From positions 1 to 12,761 of the forward strand of contig JAIOJO010000177.1 in the NCBI GenBank assembly GCA_019911985.1: DNA of 12,761 nucleotides, given 5' to 3'. The stretch is from Sulfuricellaceae bacterium. Lineage in GTDB: Bacteria > Pseudomonadota > Gammaproteobacteria > Burkholderiales > UBA9220. Numbering within the stretch: the stretch's first letter is position 1; the number at the start of each line of letters is the position of its first letter. The translations under genes and the position numbers were made by a program. The notes below the pieces were generated by a model. The model did not search any database. It was not told the origin of the DNA and saw only the letters and a program-made list of their open reading frames with translations. Of this stretch, positions 1 to 8,354 are shown piece by piece.

Positions 1-1
1 G

Positions 2-1447
2 GTGCAAAACATCAAGGATATTTTGCGCGAGACCGACAGACTGTTGCCCGAAGGCAGCAGCGAGACCAGCGTGGAGCAAACGGGCACGCAATCCACGACC
101 GGCTCCGGCGCGGCGGCAAACGCCGGCGCCGGCCGCAAAACCGCGGCCAAGGCCACGGCCAATACCATCGCCGGCAGCCCGAATCCGGCCACGCTGGCCA
201 CCGAAAATGCCACGGTCACGCGGCGCTCCACCTTCCGCGAAGCCGCCTCGGTCATCGTCAATGCGGAAACGGGGCTGATCGCCGTGCGCGCCACCTCGCG
301 TCAGCATGAAAAAATCCAGGAATTTCTCGATCAAGTGCTCGCCAGCGCTAAGCGCCAAGTACTGATCGAGGCAACCGTGGTGGAAGTCAACCTCAGCGAG
401 CAATTCCAGTCGGGCATCGACTGGAAAAGAATTGCGCTGGGCTCGGGATTCACTTTCCGGCAGAATTTCAACGACACGAATCTCGGCAATGTCGCCACCC
501 CGTCGATCAACCAAGACGTGCAGTCGCTGATTAGCGGCGTCCTCGGCGACAGCAATTTCTCGCTGCAGCAAAAATCCAACATCATCAATCAAATCGCCCC
601 GGGATTCGGCAACATTACCAATGTAACCGACCCGGGGACCGGCGCCGTTACGCAGCAAATCACCGGCATTCCAGGCGCTCAACTGCCGGCAGCCGACACC
701 GCCTTCCAACTGGCCGGAAAAGGCATGCTCGCCGGTTACAGCAATGCGGCCAGCACCGTAGCGGGCGCCATCCAATTGCTCGACACCTTCGGCAACGTAA
801 AAGTCCTTTCAAGCCCGAAAATAAGCGTGCTCAACAACCAGACGGCGCTCTTGAAAGTGGTCGACAATTCGGTGTATTTCTCCATCACCGCCACGACCAC
901 GTCCACCCAGAATTCGACCCTGACCACCTACACCTCGACGCTCAATACGGTGCCTATCGGTTTGGTGATGAGCGTGACGCCGCAAATATCGGATACCGGC
1001 GAAATCACGCTCAACGTCAGGCCGACGATCTCGCGCATTTCCGGTTATACGGAAGACCCCAACCCGGCCCTGAAATCGGCTCCGAACGGCCAGCCCTTGA
1101 CCAATCCGGTCAGAAGCCTGGTGCCCATCATCCAAACCCGCGAAATGGAATCGATGATGCGCATCGACAGCGGGCAAATCGCCGTCATGGGCGGACTCAT
1201 GGAAGACAGCATCGATCACGCCAAGAACACCGTTCCGGGGCTGGGCTCGATACCCCTGATCGGCGAAGCCTTTACCGGCCGCAACGAAACCTCGAAAAAA
1301 ACCGAACTCGTCATTTTCCTGCGCCCTGTCGTCATCAAGGAAGCCAGCCTAGAAGGCGATTATCGCCACAGCGGCGTGCGCCCCCCCGGCGCCGACTTCC
1401 TCCGGGCGCCCAGCGATTACCGGCCCTCCGCCGAGACCCGGAAATGA
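2..1447 (+). CDS. mshL: MSHA-type pilus secretin MshL, C-terminal part (5' truncated by window edge)
   Basis: This is an outer-membrane secretin that would form the ring through which the pilus leaves the cell. The visible 481 residues lack the signal peptide and the first N domains, so the GTG at position 2 is probably an internal Val codon and the gene starts before the window. Residues 81-115 match a secretin N domain (VIVNAETGLIAVRAT followed by a helix). Residues 119-141 match the typical entry into the secretin core (QVLIEATVVEVNL). Residues 265-446 are the beta-barrel core, with VLSSPKISVLNNQ near 268-280, a Ser/Thr-rich hairpin at 294-317, and the secretin signature VPGLGSIPLIGEAF at 411-424. 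A low-complexity Ala/Gly/Thr stretch at about 19-72 interrupts the N-terminal part. The stop codon overlaps the next start (ATGA). A GspD- or PilQ-type secretin is the alternative, but the following mshN/E/G-like genes favour MshL. Confidence 0.88.
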   Translation: MQNIKDILRETDRLLPEGSSETSVEQTGTQSTTGSGAAANAGAGRKTAAKATANTIAGSPNPATLATENATVTRRSTFREAASVIVNAETGLIAVRATSRQHEKIQEFLDQVLASAKRQVLIEATVVEVNLSEQFQSGIDWKRIALGSGFTFRQNFNDTNLGNVATPSINQDVQSLISGVLGDSNFSLQQKSNIINQIAPGFGNITNVTDPGTGAVTQQITGIPGAQLPAADTAFQLAGKGMLAGYSNAASTVAGAIQLLDTFGNVKVLSSPKISVLNNQTALLKVVDNSVYFSITATTTSTQNSTLTTYTSTLNTVPIGLVMSVTPQISDTGEITLNVRPTISRISGYTEDPNPALKSAPNGQPLTNPVRSLVPIIQTREMESMMRIDSGQIAVMGGLMEDSIDHAKNTVPGLGSIPLIGEAFTGRNETSKKTELVIFLRPVVIKEASLEGDYRHSGVRPPGADFLRAPSDYRPSAETRK

Positions 1448-3174
1448 GCTTATTGCTGGAAGCCTTGAAGCGGGCGGAACAAGGAAAGCAGAAAAACGTC
1501 CTCAGCGATCTGACCTACGAAGAGGCTGACGCATCCCGCCCGGCGGCCGCGCCGGAAGCTCAGCCGCCTCTTCCCGCCGAAGCGGCGGAGGAAACCGCCT
1601 TCCCTACGCTGGAACTGGCAGAGCCGGCCGCCGAAACCGCGCCGCCGGCATCCCCGGTCGCGCCGCTGGAAGCCGCGCCGGCACTGTCTTTGGAAACGCT
1701 TTCGCTCGAACCGCAGCCCCCTTCCGGCAGCACACCCGGCGACGCAAAGGAAAGCGCCCCGGCCATTTCAGCCACCCCGCCCTCGGGCGCTGCCGCCGAG
1801 GAAATTCAAGCCAGCGCAAGCGAGCACACGGCTAGCCAGGCTCCCGCTCCACTTGCGCTGCAGGCGGATGAAGTGCCCGTCCCTACGGCAAAAAGCGAAT
1901 CCGAGAAAACGTCGTACGCAGACCCTTCGCCGTCAGGCCCCCAGTCGCCTTCCCCGAGGGCAAGCGAAAACTCGCACAAGCCCCCGGCCACATCACCCGA
2001 GGAAACGGGGTACGCAGGCATTTCGCCATCAGGCGAAAGCTCGCACAAGCCCCCGGCCATGGCTCGCCGGGACGCCAGTTGCGAAACTCCCGCTCCCCCA
2101 CCCGGCGCGCCTGCCGCTACGCCGACTGAAACGCCCAGCGATTACCGCAACGCCGCGACGAACAAAAAGCAGCGGCAAGCCGCAAACATTCTGGGCGCAA
2201 CGAGGCCGTCCCCCCGCCGCCGCACGCTGTTGCTGTCGATAGCCGGCGCGGCCATTCTCGCCGTGCTCGGCGGGAGTGGGTACGTGTACTGGCAATTGAC
2301 CCAGGCGTCGCCATCCTTGGCGATTGCCGCGAATCCGCTTCCGGCCTATCCTCAGGGCCCGCTCCCGGCGAATCCTCCCCAGAACCCGCCGCCGCAAGCA
2401 CCTGCTGCGGCGGCGCCCTCCGCCGCCTTGTCTGCCGCGCCGTCTGCGCCAGCCTCGGCCGCCGGCCGCCGCCGGGAAGCGGCGCCTAAACCCGAAGACC
2501 TTGCCGCCATCCCGGACGCGCCGCCATCGGCCAACAAGGAAGCCGCGTTCAGCATACGCCGCAGCCGTCCGAGCGCCACTGTCGATCCCACGCTGACCCG
2601 CGCTTACACGGCCTTTATGGCAGGCGATCTCAAGACGGCGAAGCAGGACTATTCCGCCTCCTTGCGGCAAGATGCCAACAATCCCGACGCGCTCTTGGGC
2701 ATGGCCGCGATTGCGAGCAAAAACGGCCAGCGCGAGGAGGCCATCCGTATCTATCGCCGCCTGCTGGAGCTGGACCCGCGCAATGCGTCCGCCCAAGCCG
2801 GACTGCTTTCCCTCACGGCGGACCGGGCCGACTCGGTGCCGAACGAAAGCCGGATAAAAATCTTGCTGGCCCAGCAGCCGGATTCCCATTTCCTGTATTT
2901 CACCTTGGGCAATCTGTACGCCGGCCAGTCGCGCTGGGCGGAGGCGCAGCAAGCGTTTTTCCACGCCTACAGCAAGGCGCCGGACAACCCCGACTACCTC
3001 TACAATCTGGCGGTCAGCCTCGACCATCTCGGCCAACGGCCAACGGCGCTCAAATTCTACCGCCAAGCACTGGCCGCCTCGCCCGGCCACCCCGCCAATT
3101 TCGACCTTAAGCTATTACAGACGCGTATCCAGCAGTTGACGGCGAGCGGCGCCTCGCCCGGCGCCAGCCCGTGA
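1444..3174 (+). CDS. mshN: MshN-like bitopic TPR protein
   Basis: This 576-residue protein probably links the secretin and the inner-membrane pilus machinery, as MshN/GspB-type proteins are thought to do. It opens with MSLLLEALKRAEQGKQ, a start typical of MshN and ExeB/GspB-like proteins. A very Pro/Ala-rich cytoplasmic linker runs to about residue 255 and contains an imperfect tandem repeat near 153-205. A basic patch (SPRRR) precedes one membrane helix at about 261-285. A second Pro/Ala-rich linker (290-365) crosses the periplasm. From about 381 to 565 there are TPR-type helical repeats, for example AYTAFMAGDLKTAKQDY, GMAAIASKNGQREEAIRIYRR and NLAVSLDHLGQRPTALKFYR. The start ATG overlaps the mshL stop by ATGA, which supports both the start and translational coupling. 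The mshM ATPase found between L and N in Vibrio is absent. The symbol is by architecture and position, because these linkers evolve fast. Confidence 0.75.
   Translation: MSLLLEALKRAEQGKQKNVLSDLTYEEADASRPAAAPEAQPPLPAEAAEETAFPTLELAEPAAETAPPASPVAPLEAAPALSLETLSLEPQPPSGSTPGDAKESAPAISATPPSGAAAEEIQASASEHTASQAPAPLALQADEVPVPTAKSESEKTSYADPSPSGPQSPSPRASENSHKPPATSPEETGYAGISPSGESSHKPPAMARRDASCETPAPPPGAPAATPTETPSDYRNAATNKKQRQAANILGATRPSPRRRTLLLSIAGAAILAVLGGSGYVYWQLTQASPSLAIAANPLPAYPQGPLPANPPQNPPPQAPAAAAPSAALSAAPSAPASAAGRRREAAPKPEDLAAIPDAPPSANKEAAFSIRRSRPSATVDPTLTRAYTAFMAGDLKTAKQDYSASLRQDANNPDALLGMAAIASKNGQREEAIRIYRRLLELDPRNASAQAGLLSLTADRADSVPNESRIKILLAQQPDSHFLYFTLGNLYAGQSRWAEAQQAFFHAYSKAPDNPDYLYNLAVSLDHLGQRPTALKFYRQALAASPGHPANFDLKLLQTRIQQLTASGASPGASP
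1902..2059 (+). repeat. Imperfect in-frame tandem repeat in the Pro-rich linker of mshN
   Basis: Two units lie next to each other. The first half-unit (1902-1938) recurs at 1998-2034 with 30 of 37 bases identical. The second half-unit (1964-1990) recurs at 2033-2059 with 26 of 27 identical. The offsets (96 and 69 bases) are both multiples of three, so the second unit looks like the first with 27 bases removed. In protein the shared frame is YA..SPSG followed by SHKPPA. The high identity of the second half suggests a recent duplication. Confidence 0.8.
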
Positions 3175-3190
3175 CGGAAGCAAGCGAATC

Positions 3191-4885
3191 ATGAGTACAA
3201 AAAAACCCCTAGGGGTCGTATTAGTTGAAAAAGGCCTCATCACCGAAGACCAGATCCGCATTGCGCTGTTCGAGCAAAAGCGGCTGAACGAGCCTTTGGG
3301 GAAATTGCTGGTCACGCTGGGCTTCGTCACCGAGGCCACGATCCGCGACGCTCTCAGCGAAAATCTCGGCCAAGGCAGCGTCGACCTGGCCCATACCGTG
3401 GCGAATCCCGAGTTGTTAAAAATGATCCCCCAGGATATGGCCAACCGCTACAAAGCGTTGCCCGTCGCCTATGACGAGGCCAGCCGCACCCTCACCGTGG
3501 CGATGGCGGACACCTTCAACATCGTCGCCCTCGACCACATCCGCGCCCACCTCGGCGGCGACACCCAGCTTAACCCGGTCTTGGCCGGCGAGGCCGACAT
3601 CCAGCGAGCCGTCACCCAGTTCTACGGCTACGAGCTGTCCATAGACGGCATCCTGCACGAGATCGAAACCGGCGAGATCGATTACCAGAGCCTGCAAACC
3701 GGCGCGGACGAATACAGCCAGCCGGTGGTGCGCCTGGTCAACGCGCTGCTGGCGGATACGGTGCAGCGCGGCGCGTCGGACATCCACTTCGAACCGGAGG
3801 CGGGCTTCCTGCGCATCCGCTACCGTATCGACGGCGTGCTGCGCAAAATCCGCAGCCTGCACAAGAAATACTGGCCGGGCATCCTGGTGCGCCTGAAAGT
3901 CATCAGCGGCATGAATATCGCCGAAACCCGCGCCCCCCAGGACGGCCGCATTTCCCTGAGCCTGGCCGGGCGGCAGGTGGATTTCCGGGTGTCGGCCCAG
4001 CTCACCACCCATGGCGAAAATCTGGTTCTGCGCGTGCTCGACCGGCAAAAGGGCATCGTCAAGCTGGAAAATCTGGGGCTGGGCGACGAAAATCTTTCGC
4101 TGCTGAGGCTGATGCTGGCGCGGCCGGAAGGCATCATCCTGGTGACCGGCCCGACCGGCAGCGGCAAGACCACCACCCTGTATTCCATCCTCAGCCACCT
4201 CAATACCGAGGCGGTCAATATCATGACCCTGGAAGACCCGGTGGAATACCCCATCCCCCTGATCCGCCAGACCTCGCTCAACGAAACCACGAAAATGGAT
4301 TTCGCCAGCGGCATCCGCTCGATGATGCGGCAAGACCCGGACATCATCCTGGTGGGCGAAATCCGCGATGCGGACACTGCGGAAATGGCTTTCCGCGCCG
4401 CCATGACCGGCCACCAGGTGCTTTCCACGCTGCACACCAACTCGGCCATAGGCGCGATTCCCCGCCTGCTCGACATCGGCGTGCTGCCCGACATCATGGC
4501 CGGCAATATTATCGGCATCGTCGCCCAGCGGCTGATCCGTAAGCTATGCGTGCATTGCCGCCAACCCTACCATCCCGAACACTTCGAAATGCGGCTACTG
4601 GGCATGGAGGCCGATTCCAACCCGCCTACCCTGTATCGTTCCATCGGCTGCGAGCACTGCGAATTCCAGGGCTACCGCGGCCGCCTGTCGATCATGGAAC
4701 TGCTCAAACTGGACGCCGAACTGGACGAATTGCTGGCGCACCGCGCGACCCGGCTGGAAATCAAGTTATTGGCCTTATCCAAGGGCTTCCGCACCATCGC
4801 GCAGGATGGCATACGCTACATCCTGAGCGGCACCACCAGCCTCGAAGAAGTGGCGCGGGTAGTCGATTTGACCGATAGGGTGTAA
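3191..4885 (+). CDS. mshE: MSHA pilus assembly ATPase MshE (GspE/PilB family)
   Basis: This cytoplasmic hexameric ATPase should drive pilus extension by rotating the platform protein. Residues 6-58 form an MshEN domain: two 24-residue motifs (6-29 and 35-58) separated by exactly five residues, the layout known to bind cyclic di-GMP in Vibrio MshE. The leading Arg is Pro in both copies, and the final Gln of the second is Asn. The ATPase core has Walker A GPTGSGKT (320-327), the Asp box LEDPVE (347-352), Walker B with IILVGEIRD (385-393) and the His box TGHQVLSTLHTN (406-417). A tetracysteine zinc site follows (C453, C456, C487, C490), as in extension-type ATPases and unlike PilT. The length of 564 is normal. 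It starts 16 bases after mshN, with GGAAG 10 bases before the ATG. Confidence 0.95.
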   Translation: MSTKKPLGVVLVEKGLITEDQIRIALFEQKRLNEPLGKLLVTLGFVTEATIRDALSENLGQGSVDLAHTVANPELLKMIPQDMANRYKALPVAYDEASRTLTVAMADTFNIVALDHIRAHLGGDTQLNPVLAGEADIQRAVTQFYGYELSIDGILHEIETGEIDYQSLQTGADEYSQPVVRLVNALLADTVQRGASDIHFEPEAGFLRIRYRIDGVLRKIRSLHKKYWPGILVRLKVISGMNIAETRAPQDGRISLSLAGRQVDFRVSAQLTTHGENLVLRVLDRQKGIVKLENLGLGDENLSLLRLMLARPEGIILVTGPTGSGKTTTLYSILSHLNTEAVNIMTLEDPVEYPIPLIRQTSLNETTKMDFASGIRSMMRQDPDIILVGEIRDADTAEMAFRAAMTGHQVLSTLHTNSAIGAIPRLLDIGVLPDIMAGNIIGIVAQRLIRKLCVHCRQPYHPEHFEMRLLGMEADSNPPTLYRSIGCEHCEFQGYRGRLSIMELLKLDAELDELLAHRATRLEIKLLALSKGFRTIAQDGIRYILSGTTSLEEVARVVDLTDRV

Positions 4886-4889
4886 GAGC

Positions 4890-6095
4890 ATGTCCTTGTT
4901 CAAATATAAAGCCGTGGACAGCGAGGGAAAATTGCTCAGCGGCGAGATGGAAGCCGGCAACGAAAACGACTTGGAGCAGCGCTTGGAGCATATGGGACAG
5001 GCGCTGGTGAGCTGCAAGGAGCGCACACCCCATCGTTTCAGCCTGGGCGGGCAGAAAATCGGGCGCCGCGAGCTCATCTCCTTCTGCTTTTACCTGGAGC
5101 AATTGAGCCGGGCGGGCGTCCCGCTGATGGAGGGCTTGCGCGACTTGCGCGACACGGTGGAAAACCCGCGCTTCAAGGAAATCGTCGCTAACCTGGTCGA
5201 TGAAATCGAGGGCGGGAAAATGCTCTCCGAAGCGCTCGCGCTGCATCCGCGTATTTTCGACAATCTTTTCGTCAATCTGGTCAAAACCGGGGAATACGCC
5301 GGCCAGCTTTCGGAAATTTTCGGCAAACTGGCCGAATCGCTGAAGTGGCAGGACGAGCTGGCGGCGCAAACTAAAAAACTCATCATGTACCCCGCCTTCG
5401 TCGGCGTCGTGGTCTTGGGCGTGGTGATGTTCATGATGATCTTCCTGGTGCCGCAACTGGTCGGCTTCATCAAGAACATGGGGCAGGAACTGCCGCTGCA
5501 CACCAAGGTGCTGATCGCTGTATCCGACTTCATGATACATTTCTGGTACTTGGTGCTGGCGACACCCATCGCCTTGACGGTGCTGGTTAAATATTTGTCG
5601 ATGACCTCGGCCGCCTTCCGTTTCCGGCTGGACGGCTTTAAATTGCGCGTGTGGATCATCGGGCCGATCCTGCGCAAAATCATCCTGGCGCGCTTCGCCA
5701 CGTTCTTTGCGATGATGTATACCGCCGGCGTTTCCATTTTGGAATCGATCCGCATTTGCGAGGGGGTGGCGAATAACTTGGTGATCGCCCAGGGATTGGA
5801 GCGGGCGGGGCGGCAGATTTCCGAGGGCCAGGGTTTTACCGCCAGCTTCCAGAGCACCGGCCTGTTCCCGCCGCTGGTCATCCGCATGTTGCGCGTGGGC
5901 GAAAGCACCGGCGCCCTGGACGAAGCCCTGAAGAATGTCAGCTATTTCTACGACCGCGACGTCAAGGAGTCCATCGCCCGGGTGCAAACCCTGATCGAGC
6001 CCGTGCTCACCGTCGTCCTCGGCCTCATCATGGGGTGGATCATGCTGTCGGTGCTCGGGCCGATCTACGATACCATTTCCAAAATGAAAACCTAA
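4890..6095 (+). CDS. mshG: MSHA pilus inner-membrane platform protein MshG (GspF/PilC family)
   Basis: This polytopic inner-membrane protein is the rotating platform that couples MshE to pilin insertion. Its 401 residues are the usual length. It starts with MSLFKYKAVDSEGK, as GspF/PilC proteins do, and has two T2SSF domains (about 64-187 and 266-389). Each has the characteristic FxxxLxxLxxAGVP-like opening: FCFYLEQLSRAGVPLMEGL in the first and FATFFAMMYTAGVSILESI in the second. Conserved VKTGEYAGQL (131-140) and LRVGESTGALDEAL (334-347) close the two halves. Membrane helices are at about 165-192, 213-235 and 369-393. The gene begins four bases after mshE and its TAA shares a base with the next ATG (TAATG), so it is in the same operon. 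Confidence 0.94.
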   Translation: MSLFKYKAVDSEGKLLSGEMEAGNENDLEQRLEHMGQALVSCKERTPHRFSLGGQKIGRRELISFCFYLEQLSRAGVPLMEGLRDLRDTVENPRFKEIVANLVDEIEGGKMLSEALALHPRIFDNLFVNLVKTGEYAGQLSEIFGKLAESLKWQDELAAQTKKLIMYPAFVGVVVLGVVMFMMIFLVPQLVGFIKNMGQELPLHTKVLIAVSDFMIHFWYLVLATPIALTVLVKYLSMTSAAFRFRLDGFKLRVWIIGPILRKIILARFATFFAMMYTAGVSILESIRICEGVANNLVIAQGLERAGRQISEGQGFTASFQSTGLFPPLVIRMLRVGESTGALDEALKNVSYFYDRDVKESIARVQTLIEPVLTVVLGLIMGWIMLSVLGPIYDTISKMKT

Positions 6096-7681
6096 TGTCC
6101 ACCCGCCTCATGATCTTGCTCACCGGCAAGGAAGCGGAAACCTTCCTCTGGCAGCGCGGCCATCTGACAGACCCGCACAGCTTCGATGGCGGCGACGCCG
6201 GCATCGCCGCCTTCACCGAGTACCTGCAACAGTATCCCGATGCGGCGGTCACGCTGCTGACCGACCTGATCGAGGAAGATTTTCACCTCGACACGCTCCC
6301 CCACCTCTCCGGCCGCTCGCACCAATCCATGCTGACGCGCAAGCTGGCGCAAACCTATCGCACCACGCCCTACCGCCATGGCGCTGTCCAAGGCAGGAAT
6401 GAGGACGGGCGGCGCGACGATCAACTATTGCTCTCCGCATTGACCAACCCGGATATCCTGAAACCCTGGATCGACGCTATTTTGCGGCTAAACAGGGCGC
6501 TACTGGGGATAGTCTCGGTTCCGCTGGTGAGCCAGCCTTTAATCAAAAAAATGGGGCTGGATACGCTCGCCCATTTATTGCTGATTACCTTCAGCCAAGA
6601 CGATAGCCTGCGGCAAAGTTATCTGCAGAACGGCCAGCTCAAATTCAGCCGGCGCTCCATCCTGCGTGGAAACGACCCAGGCCAGTTGCCCGGCAATCTG
6701 GACGAGGAATGCACGCGTCTGCAGCAATACCTGCAAAACCAACGTCTGCTGCCGCGCGACCAGCGCTTGGAAATCGTCGTGCTGTGCCCCGTCCAGCATT
6801 ACCAAGCGCTGCAAGAGGCGCTGGCCGAAAACCCGCGCCACCATTTCCGCTTCGTGCCGCTGCAGACGGCTTTCGAACTCTGCGCGCTCCCCTTGCCCGA
6901 CACGGAAGCGCTCGGCAGCGCTCTATTCCTGAGCTTTTTGGCCAAGCATAGGCTATCCAATCAATACGCGACCCCGGACGAAACCCGTTATTGGCGGCTC
7001 GCCATCGTGCAGCGCGCCTTGCGCTGGAGCGCCGCCGGCCTGCTCGGGATGGCTCTATTGACGGCCTCCTTCGATCTCGTCGGAATCGTCGATCACAGGC
7101 AGGTCAGCGCCGCGCTGAAAGAACAGACCCAGTTATTCGACCGGCAGCGCCAGTCGATACTCAACGGCTTTCCGCCCCTGCCCGCCTCGCCGGCGCAAAT
7201 GCGAGAGGCGGTGGAACTGGCCGACAAATTGAGCGCGTCCTCCGATACCGCGCGAAAAGTACTCTCCGCCACGAGCCAGGCCTTAGCCCAATTTCCCGAG
7301 ATACATCTGGAACAACTGGCCTGGATCGTAAGCAGCCAGCCGGACAAGGAATTCGCAAGCCCGGACCCAGCCGGGGCGGATGCCGCAGCGCCGGGTTTAA
7401 TGACGGGCGAGCCGCGCCTGGTTACGCTGATCGAAGGGGATGTCGCCCCCTTCAGCGGCTTTCGCGAGGAAGTCGGCAGCGTGACCCGCTTCATGGCGGA
7501 ACTCAAAAAGGATAATCGCTCCGAACTGACGGCGCTCGCCATGCCCATCGACACCGCCTCGCAAGCTAGCCTGCAAGGCGTGCAGGGCGGAGGCGAAAGC
7601 CAAGCCGAGATGTCCAAAACCCGCTTTAAACTGAAACAAGTCCAAGCGATAGACGAGCCTCCGCCGGCAGAAAAACCATGA
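6095..7681 (+). CDS. Probable fused PilM/PilN-like (MshI-type) pilus platform subunit, function not established
   Basis: I do not recognise a named family with certainty. The 528-residue product has a large soluble part (1-300), one membrane helix at about 311-331 after a basic stretch, and a region of about 200 residues beyond it. This matches a PilM-like cytoplasmic domain joined to a PilN-like bitopic protein, the layout of MshI or GspL. The N-terminus (LMILLTGKEAETFLWQRG) reads like beta strands of an actin-type fold, but I see no clear nucleotide-binding motif. Other striking blocks are LLTDLIEEDFHLDTLPH (54-70) and a charged GRRDDQLLLSALTNP (105-119). After the helix there is a short coiled-coil-like stretch and an Ala/Pro-rich linker at 418-437. 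The ATG at 6095 overlaps the mshG stop (TAATG); a start 60 bases upstream in the same frame is less likely. The order platform protein, this gene, PilO-like gene supports the PilM/N assignment. Confidence 0.6.
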   Translation: MSTRLMILLTGKEAETFLWQRGHLTDPHSFDGGDAGIAAFTEYLQQYPDAAVTLLTDLIEEDFHLDTLPHLSGRSHQSMLTRKLAQTYRTTPYRHGAVQGRNEDGRRDDQLLLSALTNPDILKPWIDAILRLNRALLGIVSVPLVSQPLIKKMGLDTLAHLLLITFSQDDSLRQSYLQNGQLKFSRRSILRGNDPGQLPGNLDEECTRLQQYLQNQRLLPRDQRLEIVVLCPVQHYQALQEALAENPRHHFRFVPLQTAFELCALPLPDTEALGSALFLSFLAKHRLSNQYATPDETRYWRLAIVQRALRWSAAGLLGMALLTASFDLVGIVDHRQVSAALKEQTQLFDRQRQSILNGFPPLPASPAQMREAVELADKLSASSDTARKVLSATSQALAQFPEIHLEQLAWIVSSQPDKEFASPDPAGADAAAPGLMTGEPRLVTLIEGDVAPFSGFREEVGSVTRFMAELKKDNRSELTALAMPIDTASQASLQGVQGGGESQAEMSKTRFKLKQVQAIDEPPPAEKP

Positions 7682-8283
7682 AATTCAGCCGCGCCGACCT
7701 CCCCTTTATCCGCACTTCCCTTGTCCTGCTGGCCGCCAGCCTGCTGCTCAGCGCCCTGCTGCTATTCGGCACCGCTTACCTGAAAGACCGTGCGGAGCAG
7801 CAATACCAAGCAGCGCAACAAGCCCTTGTTCAGGCGCGCGCCCAACTTCTCCAGGCCAACGCGGACGAAGCCGCCTGGAAAATCTATTTGCCGCGCTACC
7901 AGTCCTTGGCCGAGCGCGGCTGGATCGGGAAAGAACGGCGCTTGGCTTGGCTGGAAGCCATTGACGCGGTGCGCCGGCAATACCGCCTATTTCCCGTCGC
8001 CTATCAAATTGCAGCCCAAGCCCCCTATACGCCGCAAGGCATCCCGCCGCCCGAGCAACTCGACGTTCTGGCCAGCCGGATGACGGTCAATCTGCCCTTG
8101 CTGCACGAAGGCGACTTGATCGATTTTCTCGATGGCCTGAAGCGGGCTTCCGCCGGATTTTTCATGACCCAGGGTTGCCGCATTCAGCGCGCAGCGGGTG
8201 CGCCAGGCAATGATTCCTCGCAACTGCAGGCCGCCTTGAACGCGGAATGCACGCTGGACTGGCTGACTTTGCACCCCAAATAG
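7678..8283 (+). CDS. PilO/MshJ-like bitopic pilus platform protein
   Basis: This 201-residue protein has a short cytoplasmic start, one membrane helix (about 12-34), a Gln/Ala-rich coiled coil (37-68) and a periplasmic domain of about 130 residues. That is the layout of PilO, GspM and MshJ, which pair with PilN-type partners. In the last part two cysteines (C167 in FFMTQGC and C191 in LNAECTLDWLTL) could form a disulfide in the periplasm. The motif ending in LDWLTL is typical of the PilO-like terminal strand. The start ATG overlaps the preceding stop by ATGA, so it is likely translated together with its PilN-like partner. The assignment rests on topology and position more than on residue identity. 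Confidence 0.65.
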   Translation: MKFSRADLPFIRTSLVLLAASLLLSALLLFGTAYLKDRAEQQYQAAQQALVQARAQLLQANADEAAWKIYLPRYQSLAERGWIGKERRLAWLEAIDAVRRQYRLFPVAYQIAAQAPYTPQGIPPPEQLDVLASRMTVNLPLLHEGDLIDFLDGLKRASAGFFMTQGCRIQRAAGAPGNDSSQLQAALNAECTLDWLTLHPK

Positions 8284-8301
8284 CCTCCAGCCCGAGTGCC
8301 C

Positions 8302-8307
8302 TATAAT
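8302..8307 (+). promoter_or_regulatory. Possible -10 box (TATAAT) in the gap before the MshK-like gene
   Basis: The 71-base gap 8284-8354 contains a perfect TATAAT. At the ideal 17-base spacing the -35 position reads AATAGC, which is not a match, and the TTGCAC at 8269-8274 is 27 bases away. It may be an activator-dependent or internal promoter for the three genes that follow, or chance. Confidence 0.3.
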
Positions 8308-8354
8308 GCGAATTCGAGCATCCGATTTTTTCCCCTCGATATGGCCCAGCCACC

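Noticed and set aside
2029..3090. Long minus-strand open frame opposite mshN (353 codons)
   Set aside because: It is antisense to a well-supported gene in GC-rich DNA, with Arg/Gly-rich composition typical of a shadow frame.
4761..5987. Minus-strand open frame opposite mshG (408 codons)
   Set aside because: His/Gln/Asp-rich product with no known motif; shadow of mshE/mshG codons.
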